From Candidatus Zixiibacteriota bacterium (GTDB lineage Bacteria; Zixibacteria; MSB-5A5; CAIYYT01), in assembly GCA_963205155.1 (NCBI GenBank), contig CAUJJY010000084.1:1-12565 (forward strand): a DNA stretch of 12,565 nucleotides, in the 5' to 3' direction. The first letter of the stretch is position 1. The number at the start of each line of letters is the position of its first letter. The position numbers and the translations under genes are program-made. Positions 12,479-12,565 of the stretch are shown here, piece after piece. The notes beneath the pieces were generated by a model. It had not been told where the DNA came from. It saw only the letters and a list, made by a program, of their open reading frames with translations, and made no database searches.

Positions 12479-12565
12479 CTATTCTCTGTATTCGAGAATG
12501 TCTCCGGGTTGACAGTCTAGAGCTTTGCAGACTGCTTCTAAAGTCGAAAGCCGGATAGCTCTGAC
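12479..12565 (-). CDS. XRE-family (Cro/CI-type) HTH regulator, C-terminal part
   Basis: A 28-codon 3' end cut by the window edge; the reading frame runs in from 12565 to a TAG at 12481-12479. The visible chain is IRLSTLEAVCKALDCQPGDI, then LEYRE. This is the standard end of small YozG/HTH_26-type XRE regulators: helix 4 with LSTLEAVCKAL, then DCQPGDILEY. The DNA-recognition helix lies outside the window. Its neighbour downstream is the uncharacterised protein ending at 11802, which it may regulate or be transcribed with. The identity is confident because this C-terminal block is highly characteristic, but the gene's full length is not seen. Confidence 0.88.
   Translation of the reverse strand, partial: VRAIRLSTLEAVCKALDCQPGDILEYRE

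Noticed and set aside
1..12565. tRNA, rRNA, transposase, integrase or phage modules
   Set aside because: Read on both strands, no cloverleaf, rRNA block or mobile-element protein signature was found; the fibre-like protein alone is not evidence of a prophage.

Overview
The window looks like ordinary bacterial chromosome from a Gram-negative organism. Three lipobox lipoproteins, two other exported proteins and a secreted beta-roll protein point to a cell with periplasm and outer membrane. Coding is dense, with ATG starts and Shine-Dalgarno (SD) sites of the GGAG/AAGGAG type, and promoters resemble the sigma70 consensus. The beta-roll protein layout (N-terminal YQGRL domain, GG-rich 15-residue repeats, a GNVGIG/SKLDVAG segment) is one I associate with FCB-group and related candidate phyla such as Zixibacteria; that placement is a low-confidence inference. 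I saw no rRNA, tRNA, CRISPR array, transposase or phage module.

Left part (1-3906): a GNAT acetyltransferase on the minus strand is divergent from a tight seven-gene plus-strand operon: ArsR-type repressor, SRPBCC/AHSA1 protein, DUF1801 protein, DoxX membrane protein, a second SRPBCC protein, a RibD-C/DHFR-like reductase and a DUF1428 (YbaA-like) protein. Overlaps and gaps of 1-56 bases, plus one strong promoter (TTGACA-17-TATATT) in front, support one transcription unit. An ArsR regulator next to AHSA1 genes is a recurrent arrangement; the inducer is unknown.

Middle part (3907-6849): a secreted 641-residue left-handed beta-roll fibre-like protein with its own promoter; a 322-base intergenic stretch with an imperfect hairpin; a 26-residue membrane microprotein with a clear SD; and a PRC-barrel protein. 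The latter two may form a small unit.

Right part (6850-12565), mostly minus strand: three successive hairpins in a convergent gap, an exported OB-fold-like protein, a PhnB-like VOC protein, a lipocalin-like lipoprotein (plus strand), two further lipoproteins, a third SRPBCC protein, a zinc-ribbon (zf-TFIIB-like) membrane protein, a small AbrB-like protein that probably has a leaderless mRNA, an uncharacterised 203-210 residue protein, and the C-terminal end of an XRE-family regulator cut by the window edge.

No clearly new biological system is visible. The items most worth checking are two hairpins of one class with compensatory stem changes (8888-8912 and 10131-10155), two predicted leaderless starts, a shared YGATTGACA extended -35 box, clusters of intergenic structure, and the beta-roll protein without an obvious C-terminal chaperone domain.
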